Source: Tubiluchus corallicola
Taxonomy: Eukaryota > Priapulida > Priapulimorpha > Priapulimorphida > Tubiluchidae
Reading direction: 5' to 3'
Length of the DNA stretch: 64,000 nt
Assembly (NCBI GenBank): GCA_030141605.1
Contig: JAQGDQ010000038.1
Span: 62,001 to 126,000, forward strand
Positions 13,871 to 26,060 of the stretch are shown in pieces. A program made the position numbers and the translations under genes. The notes under the pieces are model-generated. The model ran no database searches. It was not told the origin of the DNA and saw only the letters and a list, made by a program, of their open reading frames with translations. The first letter of the stretch is position 1; each line of letters begins with the position of its first letter.

Positions 13871-15060
13871 TCCATAAGAATGGTTGGAGTACCCTTATAA
13901 ACCCATGCAGAAGACCACAAGAAACAAAATCATTTAAGAATAAAAAATAAAGCTTTGGCACGTTTTTATTTGAATAATTTTCTTAAAAACGCAAAGGTTT
14001 TCTCTTAATTAGGTAGCCAATGCATTTAAATTCCGATCTTACAGCACTTAATTTGCTTACTTTATATCACGTTAAACTGTTATAAACGGTCAGCCGCATC
14101 AACAAAGCTCCGATGTCTGACAAGTACATATGCGCAACTATGCATAATACTTCAGATCAGATACTATAGAAGATACTCTTGAATAAAGCTTTATCGTTTG
14201 CTCACGCTTTGAATGATAGCTGTGACACCCTCACACAATAGGCAGAGTTTCGACAGATATTTGCCCAAGTAAAATATGCAGCTCCTTAACTATATACGTA
14301 CTAATAGTAGAAGCATTGGTGAATACGAAAGTTTCGCTGCCTATGTTATCATTTATATTACAGACGGAAACATGAGGCTGCGAGAGGCTATTTTGTTTTC
14401 CACACCTTCCTACTCATTTTATTTTAGTTTTCAGTTAGAGACAAATTTAAGCTGAAAAAGGACAACCTGTGCAAAATCAGTACGAGGTGACTAAGTGAAA
14501 TAGAATTTGGCAGTAATAAAGGCCTAATTTTCATTGCAACACGCCAGCCTCTTATAAATAACATATTAAAATGTTCATCTGGCAAAGTCAGAAATTCCAT
14601 TTCCTTTAATACAAATACTATAGCAATACATAAGCAAAAGTAATTGTTTTACCTTAAAGAAATAATCAACGGCGAATGAAGATAATTTGATATACAAAAG
14701 AATTTATAATTCTGCTGAAATTTTAAACTGTTCAGGAATCATTTTGATTCTTGGCCATTACGATATTGGGCATAGGTAGTTTTTTCCATTTTGATAAATT
14801 TTGAATCTGTTTGATATGGTTTCGCTTACAAATTTTCTTATTAAAGAGGGATGAAGGAATTAGGCTGCTTACCTTGCGTCTTCTAATACAAATGAATTTA
14901 TACGTTTATGCTTCTGCAATATGTGCAACAGTACTCACCTGCAACAACAAATATATAATAATTATTTGATTAGAATTCACAGGTGAATACGTATAACCAC
15001 AAAATCACACTGTTTACAGAATTATTCATCTTAATTAATGGTGAATACAATTGATTAAGA

Positions 15061-15098
15061 TAAATATAAATATAAATATAACAAATGAATATACATGA

Positions 15099-15138
<40 letters not shown>
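15061..15138. repeat. Compound microsatellite (TAAATA)n-(AT)11-(GT)9
   Basis: (TAAATA)3 at 15061-15080, (AT)11 at 15099-15120 and (GT)9 at 15121-15138 lie in series. The AT and GT blocks abut directly. Confidence 0.95.
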
Positions 15139-15139
<1 letters not shown>

Positions 15140-16149
15140 ATTCATCTCTGTGGGTATATCAAAACACATACATACATGTACGTATATAAATATTCAACTC
15201 TGTAGGAAGCAACACTTGACTTTTTCATTGGAATGAAAAGCCAAACTTCATCGGTACACACTAGGCAAACAAATATTTTGATAGTCATAAATTAAGTTGT
15301 TAAAATTTAATATGCTCATTTCATACAGCTAACTCCAAAATCTTAGCAATATAAGCCCTTATAACATAAAATCCCTATTACAGTCTAAAACCTAATCTAC
15401 ATGTATATACTTCAGCTAAATAAGATACAAGACGCTGAAGTAGCACTTTACAAAGAATTGCGTATCTAAATCACACAAAGCTGACCACATTTTGAAAATA
15501 AGATTTACGCAATACAGACCTTGAGAACTAACGAAAGCACTGCGTTTTTCCACTATAAGTTTCTTTTTTCACGAAGAAATAACGCTTACAATTCTGATAC
15601 AACAATATCCTAATAACCTCAAATTTCTCACAACAAACATTACTGAAAGTTTGCGCAAAGCATAAAAAACGGTAACTTCCAACACTACCACCCACCTTCA
15701 CTTAACCCTCCTCGCAAACAAAACAGTCACTGTGCTGACATCCGCTCCTCTTCTTCAACCGTCTTAACTCGTTCAAGAAAAAATGCCAGATCACCGTCGG
15801 CACTTTCCTTTCCTGATTAGAGAAAACTGGAAAAACGACGGGAGTGGTACTTTTCTATCAATGAGGGTGACATGTGCTCACGTGGGAGTTTTTGTCCTTA
15901 TTTACCATGGGTGTAATTACAGGAGCAGCAAATGGAATGATGGCATATAAGCAAAACCGACTGGACATATTTTGTAATTTTAAATTCAACGGAAGTAAAT
16001 TGACCAACAATCGAATTCTACTTATTCAATAGACTCTCATTCTTATTTATCCAAACTTTTCTTGACTTTTGTTGCTAAAGAGGGATTTTTGCTACACAGT
16101 TTTAAATACGTTTACTATATTTTAAAGATGTAAACGGAAACTCGTTGCC

Positions 16150-16385
16150 ACAGTTCATCATAGATACTGTCATCACTGTTGTCATTACTTGCATAAGTAT
16201 CATCATCATGCCACCATCGTCACTATTACCAACAAGTTCTTAATTGTGTCGCTGCATGGTCAATGTCGTCGTTGCCACCGACTCCGCATCATCATGATTA
16301 TCATCTTTATCGTCAACATCGTTGTCTTACGGTGATTATTTTTATCATGGTCATCGCCAGTTCTGTTGCCGTTGTTCATATTGAA
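16150..16385. repeat. Degenerate trinucleotide (ATC/GTC/GTT) region
   Basis: About 235 bp dominated by CATCAT, GTCGTC, CATCG and GTTG words with a period of three. No long open frame runs through it on either strand, so it looks like an old trinucleotide microsatellite, not a coding repeat. Confidence 0.65.
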
Positions 16386-18116
16386 CAAATTTTCAGCTGA
16401 TTTCATACGTCACTAAGTAAGCTAACAAATTTTCTCCGAAATTCCTGTTGCCCCATCTTAACTACCTAAACGGTCTTTACCCGACACCCCACCAGTAGAA
16501 TAGGAGATATCTGTCATGTGTATTGAAACTTTGAAAGTATTGCCATTACCATGACGGACAAAGACGCTTCTTATATTCTATGCATGGTGGTGAGCAGCTC
16601 AACAATATTGACAGCAATTTCTCAAGTGTAAAAAGAAAGAGCTGAACAGGTTCTCAACAATTTGAACCAACTGGAAAAGCAATTAGATATGCATGAACGA
16701 AGTGGTAAAATGTAAAATAAGGCCAGGACGAAATTTAGTGAGGAACGAAGTAATGAATGTGTCGACAAAAGCGACATACTTAACAGCAAGGTGTTTTGAA
16801 AGATGATAAAAATAAGAAAACCTATTATTAAAATTTAAATAGTCAGCAAACTAACAATTTTACGAACAATAAACGAAGTGCAATATTATCAATCAGTAAA
16901 GCAATAAAAAACAAAGAAAATCAAAGTATACATAAGAATACTTTTTGCATACTTACAACTGATATCTGACTAAATATTTTCAAGTTAAATTCCATGCAAA
17001 TCAAATATTTATTTTGAGCAGGTTTTTTGTTTAATACTCCTTGCATATTATACTTGTAAATAGCTTACATCAATTCACAAATTATTTTCTGCTACAACCT
17101 TTTTGTCGCAATTGAACAGCGCTATTGTTTAACAAGTATATAAGAATATATAATCCTCTCCAAAAACAAGCAAATAATTTCAGTGACCACATAGGTAAAA
17201 TAATTTTAATCTTAAGCAAAATAATTGTAAACCTTAAAAAAATTAACAAACTAATTGCAGACTGCAGAGACCAGCTCAAAAGCCGCGTTAATTTTTTTAA
17301 AAAATTGAAACTTTTAACATATTTTTCAAATAGATGTACATGTACCAGCTTAAAGGATCGCTTACTGATGAAAATAAAACACTAAAACGTCTTCAGCTTG
17401 AATCTTACTAGTATGTATGTACGTAATGCGTTCGCCTACACTACGGAATCTTCATTTCGCAATATTATAAGACAAGACCGCATATTAAACCCACAGACGA
17501 TCATTAGGGATTACCCTACTTCATTACGCAGCTGATATATGATTGATTGATACAATGTATCACGATTACATGAAAGTGATTGTGTTAGCGTCAGAGTTAC
17601 GCACAAACATTCGTGATTAGTCCACGTTGGCGGAAAGGCAACCAATCAAATGGCCGAAACGGATTCGAACGCTGTCCTTTAAGAATTTGAAAATATTAAT
17701 ATTAGAAGTCTAATAATACCGAATCAAGATTCAATCTTAGGTATTTACAGATGTATGTATTGTGCCAACAAACTTATACTGCAGTGTAAGCCAACAATGT
17801 TTTAAAAATGTTCGATAGGTCTAAACAGTAATGCAAATGCCATTTATGCATCCAATCTGAGCAGGCGATAATGAAAAGCAATGCTGGGCCTGGCTAGTAA
17901 ATGCCTGGGTAGCTATACTACCTCGGGGGAGGGCATTTTATGTTATGTTATTGAGGCAGCATGTCAGGCATTTCCGTATTTCAGGGTTATCCTAGATAGT
18001 GAGTATAGGTGTTTCTGCGCTTCAGCCTCAGCTTCGCCAACTCAAAAGATGTGTAGGTACAAACAGAATTAACTCTTTCTGAACATAAATTTGACATGAG
18101 CTGAATTAATTTAATA

Positions 18117-18138
18117 TGAAATAAAATAAAATAAAATA
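18117..18138. repeat. (AAAAT)4 microsatellite
   Basis: Four consecutive ATAAA/AAAAT units. Confidence 0.9.
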
Positions 18139-18594
18139 TTCATAATGTTCAAAGATTAGCAAATGACGAAAACTGTAGCTATGTATAGATCTGCCGCTCA
18201 TACACTTTCATTCCATTCAGCAAATTAAACTCTCCAGCTTGTCCAACGTCAGGATTAATCTTGATTAATAAATTAACCCAAGTCAAACAGCAATTAATGA
18301 CAATCACCAATGTGGCAGATTCGCCGGGAGGCAGGAGATAAGAAACAATGCTAGATCAATCAATGTCATAGTCGTGCTGCCTAATCAATTTGCCTGTATA
18401 AATAAAAGAGCAGTAGTCAAAGATTAAGGTCTCCAAACCATAGTGATAAAATATTACTTGTAAGTTAAGATAATAAATTAAAAGAGAAGATCGAGGGAAA
18501 ATTTTAAGCACCATCCTTTCTTTTTGCATAAATAGCTGCTGCGCATAACGTCTGGCATGAACATGAAACTAAAAAACCATGGCCAGCGTTGGTC

Positions 18595-18758
18595 ACACGA
18601 CGACATTCTATCACTTATAGATAATCTATGAACATATATATATATATATATATATATATAGTTCGAACATGATCACTTTTTTATCAGCAAACTGTAAGCT
18701 ATATTTTTCCAATTTTGAAGTTCACAGATTATCTATAAGTGATAGAATGTCGTCGTGT
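18595..18758. repeat. Foldback element: 39-bp inverted repeat, 1 mismatch, 86-nt spacer
   Basis: Left arm 18595-18633 (begins ACACGACGACATTC) and right arm 18720-18758 are reverse complements at 38 of 39 positions. The spacer begins with (AT)13 at 18634-18660 and continues with unrelated AT-rich sequence. Arms this long and this exact are typical of a MITE or foldback transposon, or of a locus that makes hairpin RNA. No coding capacity is present. Confidence 0.92.
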
Positions 18759-19811
18759 ATTTATGTACATATACAGGTATGTATAAGTGAATAGGTGTAT
18801 GTATATACATATACAATCTGCTACGCTCTTTGAAAGTCAAACTAAGGCGCTTTAGAACGGCAACAAGTCGATTACACGGTCTTCTTAGTTCTTTGCAGAG
18901 ACCCGTGTTCAAATTTTTGATAAGCGTTGAGACCAACAAGGTTTGTTTGCTAATTTTGCTATTACATATACTACTTTTTTTTCAAGTTCAGTAATAACTA
19001 TGCAAACATTATTTCAGCAGAACCTGATTTAAGTAGTATAGGTCAGAATTAAATGCCTTTTTAATTAAGAAGCTCCGCAGTACAATCTATAACATATGTA
19101 TTCGTGTCCACCTTGTTTTCTTTTTTGATAAACTGATAACGTTTTCCAAAAACACTTGCAAATCTAACTGTTTCATCCAAACTCATACAAAGCAAACCGC
19201 TTTATCTCCTCGCTTGTCTCTCTCCAATAATACAACACTCCCCAGTGGCTAAGGATGAAACACGTGTTGGTTAAGCCACGTTCTTTCTCTTTTGCCACTA
19301 ACTAATGCAACCTCTCCGCGATAGCTATTTCGCCCAAGTCCCTAAAGACCTGTCCCAAAAAGCTAAACAGTGAAATTGCGCTGGCATCAAAAGTGTTTGT
19401 TGCGTATCTTTACTCGTGAAACATTGAATAAGCTGTGTTGTTCCGTCTAAGAATCAAGTCAGCATACTGAATGTACGCTTTTTTCAGCAAGACAAGAGAG
19501 GATGTATTCCTTTGGCACATGTAAAAGCTGACCATGTGTAGAGCAAGGTATTACTGTTTTTACGACAACTCACAGGTAGAGTCCTCTGCCTCTTACTTGT
19601 TTTATGAAAGACTATGAAATAATGAAAGATAAAAGAATCTGTCTGCTCTCCCATTCAGTAACTAGCAACGAAAGAAACCACCATATCCTTTGTGATTTAT
19701 GAGACACAAGACTTTTACCTTACAGTCGAACTACATGGCTTGCAGCAACAATCGCCATTAAAGACGTGCAAGCACAAAGCATTTCAGAAAAAGTTCTTAA
19801 AAATTCTGTCT

Positions 19812-19885
19812 GTGTGGGTGCGTAAGTGCGTGCGTGTGCGCTCTCTCACTCACTCACTCACTCACTCATGCTCACTCTCTCTCAA
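19812..19885. repeat. Microsatellites: GTGC-type then (CACT)n
   Basis: A GTGCGTGCGTGTGCG stretch leads into CTCTCTCACTCACTCACTCA and further CACT/CTCT units. Confidence 0.9.
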
Positions 19886-20085
19886 TCGTTTCAGGCAACT
19901 AATACTTCACTAAAGACTTCTTCTCGTCAGGTTGCATGACGTTTGGTTGAGTGGGTCATACTCTGAGGTTACAAGAAGATAGTCCATTTATTACTGCTTT
20001 CCATGAATCAGTTCAACCATCAAAGAAACCAATAGGCGGCAGATTATTCACATAGGAACGTCTCTACTTCTGACATATACATAAT

Positions 20086-20127
20086 ATGTGTGCGTGTGTG
20101 TGCGTGCGTGCGTGCGTGCACGTGTGT
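20086..20127. repeat. (GT)n/(GTGC)n microsatellite
   Basis: TGTGTGCGTGTGTGTGCG passes into four GTGC units, with a CACGTG near the end. Confidence 0.9.
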
Positions 20128-21866
20128 AAAAAATACTATATAGGCATACACACATATATGCACCTACACATAATAGAGATGCGACTACTTAGACAATTTG
20201 GTTGGTGCACAAGAAGTCATTAACCACACAGTCAAATATTTCGGCACGGGGCCAAGTATACTGAGCAACGATATGGATGATTCATATACAGATGTAGTCA
20301 AGGAGTTGATTATAGGAGGAAGTCAACTATGTCAGTACCTAGTAATCTCCATCATTTTACAGCAACTTATCCTAGATTACCCAGGTCGTGATTCATATAC
20401 GAACAATACTCTAATCTGACTACTCTAATTACGTATCAATACGCTCCCTAAATACAAATCGAAGGACAAAATGCACAGATATTTTAGTGAGTAATATGTG
20501 ACTATTACTGGCACAGAAAGCAACACTAGTGAAGTACAGGGTGAATAAATTAATTAATGCCTTTTTGACAAGTTGATGAATGAAAAATGTCGGAAAAGTA
20601 AAATATCATCACATCACAAAGTAAATAACGGATGTACTACAAACTGTGCAAACACTGTTTGACATTTTACAGTATTTACATCAGGCTATATGTAGAATAT
20701 GTATAAAACCACATTTATAAATCATTATCTTTAATAATCCTTAAATATCCGAATTATACAATCCACACTATTCAATTTACTCGAAAGAGACAAATCTGAA
20801 CGCTGAAGCACCTTGGATCAGCCCTTACAACCCGCAACTGGATCAGACCTGACAGGCCTAATCTGAGGACTTCAATATCATCGTCAGGCGCATGCACACT
20901 TATCCCTTCCCGACACTATAGGAAAAATACTCAACAAAATGCAAGAGTAATTTCCTGGCAAATGAAATGGGGTCAAGCTCGCAGGCAGTATAAATCTGTA
21001 ACACAATGATTGAGATGCGTACAGAGAGAGAAAGAAATTGATGAGAAATACTATAAGACGCATGAGGAGCTCTAATTAAGCAAGGTGCACTTGGCAAGGA
21101 AGCGCTTATTAAATGGAAAAATGCATTTCAATAGATTTGTACAATTAACGACAGAAGTTTGATACGGAAATGCATTATAGTTATATTAAATGATTTTTAC
21201 AGTGAATTTTACTTCCCCTTTAATTTACTTTGCGAACTAACATAAAACTGCTTCATAAACGAATTAATGGGTCGTTAAGATATTTTTGCTGCAATGAAAT
21301 ATCAAGCCAGGCCCATGATGCTATAAACAAAACCAAAGCCGCATATAGCCTTACAAATGTTATATTTCCCTGCTTTTCTGAAAGCCATTCTTGAACTTGA
21401 TCGGTTATGATGACGATTCATATTTTTTTAGTATTATTTATTTATGTAAACATTATAAACATATAAACACCCTCTAAATAGTTAAACATAAAGTTTTTTT
21501 AGTTTCATTTCATTCTGGTTTTCTTAAGGCACCCACGTTAATGATTAATCAATCATCAATTAAACTTATAAATGTAGTCCCGTCGTTTACAAGGTTATAG
21601 TATTATTTCCGTTAGTGAACATGATAAAGTGTGGCATAAAACCCTTCTGACCAGGTGCAACGGACATTAATGCTGCAGAGAAACAAGCCCAAATCAAGAG
21701 CCACCATACGCTTTCGAAAATTGCCAGCATTCTGCATGTGATTCTATCTACCTACTTAGACCGTCTGAGAGATTGACAATAATGTATTAGAAAAATTTAT
21801 AAAAAAAATTATTACGCATTGCAAAATTTGCTAAAACAAACTTTACCTGCCATATAGTTAACTAAC

Positions 21867-22010
21867 TATAGTTACCGCACTACATTGTCCCACTACATAT
21901 ATAAAAGGAGTAATACACATATAGAGGGTCTACATACATTTTTTACTACCAAGATGTATTTATTATACACACTCCTTTTATAAATGTATATAGTTGGAAA
22001 GGGTAACTAC
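21867..22010. repeat. Imperfect foldback (MITE-like) element
   Basis: TATAAAAGGAGT (about 21899-21910) pairs with ACTCCTTTTATA (about 21970-21981). Outside this core, TAGTTACC on the left matches GGTAACTA on the right, with partial pairing between. The overall inverted organisation over about 140 bp fits a decayed miniature inverted-repeat element. Confidence 0.55.
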
Positions 22011-24320
22011 AGCAGTTACTTGAACATTTTTAAACTTCACGCTTTTTACCAACTGAACATTTATGAGGCATTATTCTGTAAAAAAACAACAAATTTAATT
22101 AAGTCATAGTTGTCAAAATTGGCAAGTATCGCATTTTTGAAATGAACTCTTCAAATTAAAATCGAAGATTGTACATATTGTACTACTGAAAAGCCATGCA
22201 AAATAATTGCTTTGCTCATTCTTTACTGGATCTATTGCGTCGGATTTGATTACGTTGATAACTCGAGCCTTCACGGCTCATAAACTTCAGCATAATCAAC
22301 TGTCCATGTATATGAGTTTTGGGACTGCAAAGACCAGGCGCTGATAAATAATGTAAAGAAATCAATAAAGAGGTGGTACTTAAACTTGTACCACGCGTCT
22401 AGAAAACGTGAGTATATAGTATACTAAAAATACACTTACTACTCATAAAAAGCAACCATACAAACAATTAAACAGACAACAATGTTAGAGCTGTTTCTTC
22501 TACATAAATGTTTGAGCCAATTAAACAATTACACCTTTCCTACACAACGGTGCAATCAAAAACAGTCTAACTTATCGTATTTTGTACCAAAAGATCTATT
22601 AAGGGCTGCAGTAATTTATAGAGATCCAATAGGGCTTGCTAATCAGCTTTTTAATCGCCTCAAAACTGACGTATATATCAGGCAAAAAAATGAAGAATTG
22701 TAATGAATTGTAAGAATTGTCAATCAAAAATATTGACAAATCTAGAAGGTATACCAAAAAGATTTTTCTCACACGAAAATCATTATAGAAAGCAACCATT
22801 ACTAATACAAACAAAAAAATGAATGAGCAATTTCACGGGCCATGCAGAAAAAATTCTCGAAACTTTTTTTAATATCCGGCAGTAATTTTTAATCCTGAAA
22901 TTGCCAAAATATAAGTTCTTACATGTGACCGCATACAAATGAAAATCTTCGACAGGCACCTTAAAATACCAAAATAAGTAAATTACATAAGATAGTCCTA
23001 CCTAAAGCATTTTAGCAATTTTAAATTATACATTGAGGCCATTAAAATGTTTATATAATAAATACTTTACCAAACAAACTTTTATAAATAATGAAACTAC
23101 TTAAGTTTAATTTAAATAAAAAAATCACCAGATATTAGCTATAAGCAGGTGCAAGAATCAATTATACTGACTGACTGTAAATAACGGCCCAAACATACCA
23201 AATTATAACCAGTAATGCTTAAAATTGATGCGCCTACATGCACAAAAATAATATTAGAAAATTATAATGGTAATAGTTTTGTATTAAATCATGATATACT
23301 TTTAAAATTGTTATGTATGATGTATCAGTGCAGTGAACATTTATATTAAACTGTTTATTTTTACTAGTAAACAATACTAAATACACTATGGACAGTTTAT
23401 TCAGGCACCGTAATTTCAGCATGGACACTAAACTGTATATATGTTCCTTTGCTAGAATGAAGCAGACTCGCAATTCCATATTTCACATAATTTACTTGCG
23501 TGTCTTGCTAGAACTTGGCTTATTTGCACAAAATGGTTATACAGGCACATGCCAAAAATTTGGTAGGAAAACAGAAATCAAACTGATGGTAGGCCATACA
23601 GACATGCGAACTTGCGCTCGTGCCCATGGGGCAAACAGAGGCAGCCTCTTTTTTATCTGTACCCACGCCACTACGCAATTTTAACGAGCAAACCGTGATT
23701 ACGAATATAATGTGGGCGGGAAGACCAAGTTCGCAAATGTTTATTGAAAACTTCCTGCAAATTAACATAAAATGGCTCCCTATGTACAGGAAAGCTGCCA
23801 CACAAGGCTCATTAGCTAAAATGTAGCGCCATGCCTGCACTCAACAATAAAATATGGCGAAAAGGTTTGAATCCTATGCCTTGTATATTAGGTTATACAG
23901 TTTTAAATTCACTAAAAATATTTAGAAATGCTACAGAAACTGAAAAAACACGCAACCATATGTCTCGTACCATAGATGCTAACTAAAAATAGTGTGTATA
24001 CAGCACAGACCAATATAAGAGGTTAGATATATAGCTGCTACTTCATGCCACACTAAATTAGCAATAAGAGATATAGAAATCGTGTCGTGTGCGTAAATTA
24101 GCCATAACTGATAACATAAAATAAAGCTAAAAAATTTTATGCCAAACAAAAAATCAAGCGCACAATTTCAATCAAGACGAAATTAGGCTTATATCAGAAA
24201 CAATATCTAAACTATACTATGGTAGATAATTATAACATTATAACAAAATATTTCAAGTTTTCAACATATGGTTAGATTTGTGTAATGAAATAATTTGCTG
24301 AATTTGCTAAGATTCAAGTG

Positions 24321-24370
24321 AAGAACGTATAAACCTTATACGTAAGAACGTATAAACGTATAAGAACGTT
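24321..24370. repeat. Short tandem and inverted repeats of AAGAACGTATAA
   Basis: GAACGTATAAAC occurs twice and a partial GAACGTTA once. CGTATAA (24326-24332) and TTATACG (24336-24342) form a 7-bp stem with a 3-nt loop. Confidence 0.8.
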
Positions 24371-25915
24371 AAAAACAGCGTAAAATTGAAAGAGACTCGA
24401 CAGTTTTGCATTTGTAACCCAAACTCGCATTACATTAGATAAATTATGTCAGGAATGGCGCTGACAAAAAACTTAAAAAATCACTTACCGTTTGTTACTA
24501 CATGACAAGAATGCCATATATCAAAAAGAGAACTCTACAAATGACTGAGGCACGTACTCGCATCCGTTCTGCATGCACGCATGTTTGTCCAAACAACTGC
24601 AAACCAAAAATGGACAACACACCTGCACAGGTATACGCTTTACCTGCCCATCTCAAATCTTTCACAGAGTTTGCAAGTTACCTGAGTAACCAGTTGCCCA
24701 CATGCACGATAACTGTGTCAGTCTTTTTCCAATTCAAGCAAATTTACGCTTTTCTTGATAATGCTTCCAAGGACATTGCCAAGACTAAATACATATTCGC
24801 TGTTCCGAATTAAGCAGGATATTTCGGACAAAGAAGTGTGCAGGCAAGTAGAAATTCAAGAACTCATTTAACTTTACAACTGTAGCGCTTTATTGGAAAA
24901 AGTTCCTTCCATGAGTACTTTAGTACAAGAAACTCATTTACACCCACATATTACTTTTCTTTGTTATTAACTTTCATTAAGACATTTTAAAAATGAATAA
25001 CATCATATACAGCAGAAATATTGGTCACGTATATACAGATACAATGTTCCCGCATACTATATATTACAAAACGTTTTGGTAAACACGGTTTTACATGCAT
25101 ACTCTCATGACAACAACAATTTTGCGAAACAACTTGTCAGTTAAGCTGCAGCTTCGATTTAATTAGGTCACATTTTGCCGGCCATCAAAACATTTAAAAT
25201 AACAGCCTGCTTCTAAAAAATTTAAACTAGGGGTTAACCTTATAACTGTCCCTACCAAACTAATCATATGTTAAGATTATCCCTAATAATCACAGAATAA
25301 TGTCTCCTAGGCACCGCAGAATAATGCCGCCTTGGCAATTTTTGATAAACAATTAATTAATGAATTTTACTCTTCGTAACAATTATTTTAAGTAACAATT
25401 ATCAGAATTCGGTCACACGCGGTCAACATGTGGACTGCATTTTTTCCTAAAATAGTCACCCGAAAAAAAGGGAAAAACGCAGGTTAGAATGTTCTACATA
25501 TGAAACTGACAAGCGATGATGTTTACTCTATAAATATTAACTCTACATCCAGGCGTGTATGTTTAACACTGTGAACACATATATAGCTATTATTGTTTGC
25601 TATTTGGAGCAAATATTCTCTACAACGAACCGGCCAAATGACCACTAAAGAGTGCAAAGATCGAAATGCAATTCTTTCGCAGCGCTACTGTACTATATCA
25701 ACATCAATACAAAACACAATGGTCAAATGCACACTGTGTTAAGAAGGAAAATACATGAAACAGCAAAGTACTGGTTTACAAATTGTGTAAGAACACTCTA
25801 AAAATTGCCTAAATAATTTTCTTATATATATGCATCTAATTTATTTAACTAATAAGTTTTAATTAATAAGACAATTCCGTATATGACAACAGCAACGTGA
25901 AAAAAAAGAATGTGT

Positions 25916-26060
25916 AGACAAAAGTGCTTACCTATTTTATACGATAAGAATGTCTAATTAAAGTTTCAAAAGGATTTAATTACAGACAAAACTGCTTACC
26001 TATTTTTTACGATAAGATGTGCAACAGATTAAAAGGTCTAATTAAAGTTTCAAAAGTATT
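25916..26060 (+). repeat. Tandem duplication of a 62-76 bp unit
   Basis: Both copies start AGACAAAA, continue with (G/C)TGCTTACCTATTTT, then TACGATAAGA, and end TCTAATTAAAGTTTCAAAAG. The second copy has an extra GTGCAACAGATTAAAAGG. Copy 1 is about 25916-25977 and copy 2 about 25984-26060. Confidence 0.9.

Noticed and set aside
17658-17667. B-box-like GTTCGAATCC on the minus strand
   Set aside because: No A box or tRNA fold is found at the proper distance, so it cannot be called a tRNA gene.
23388-23840. Overlapping open frames on both strands near 23.4-23.8 kb
   Set aside because: Several frames are open at once without similarity, which is typical of non-coding DNA with few stops.
24502-24813. 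103-codon plus-strand open frame
   Set aside because: No family resemblance, ordinary AT-rich composition and no supporting splice or poly(A) context.
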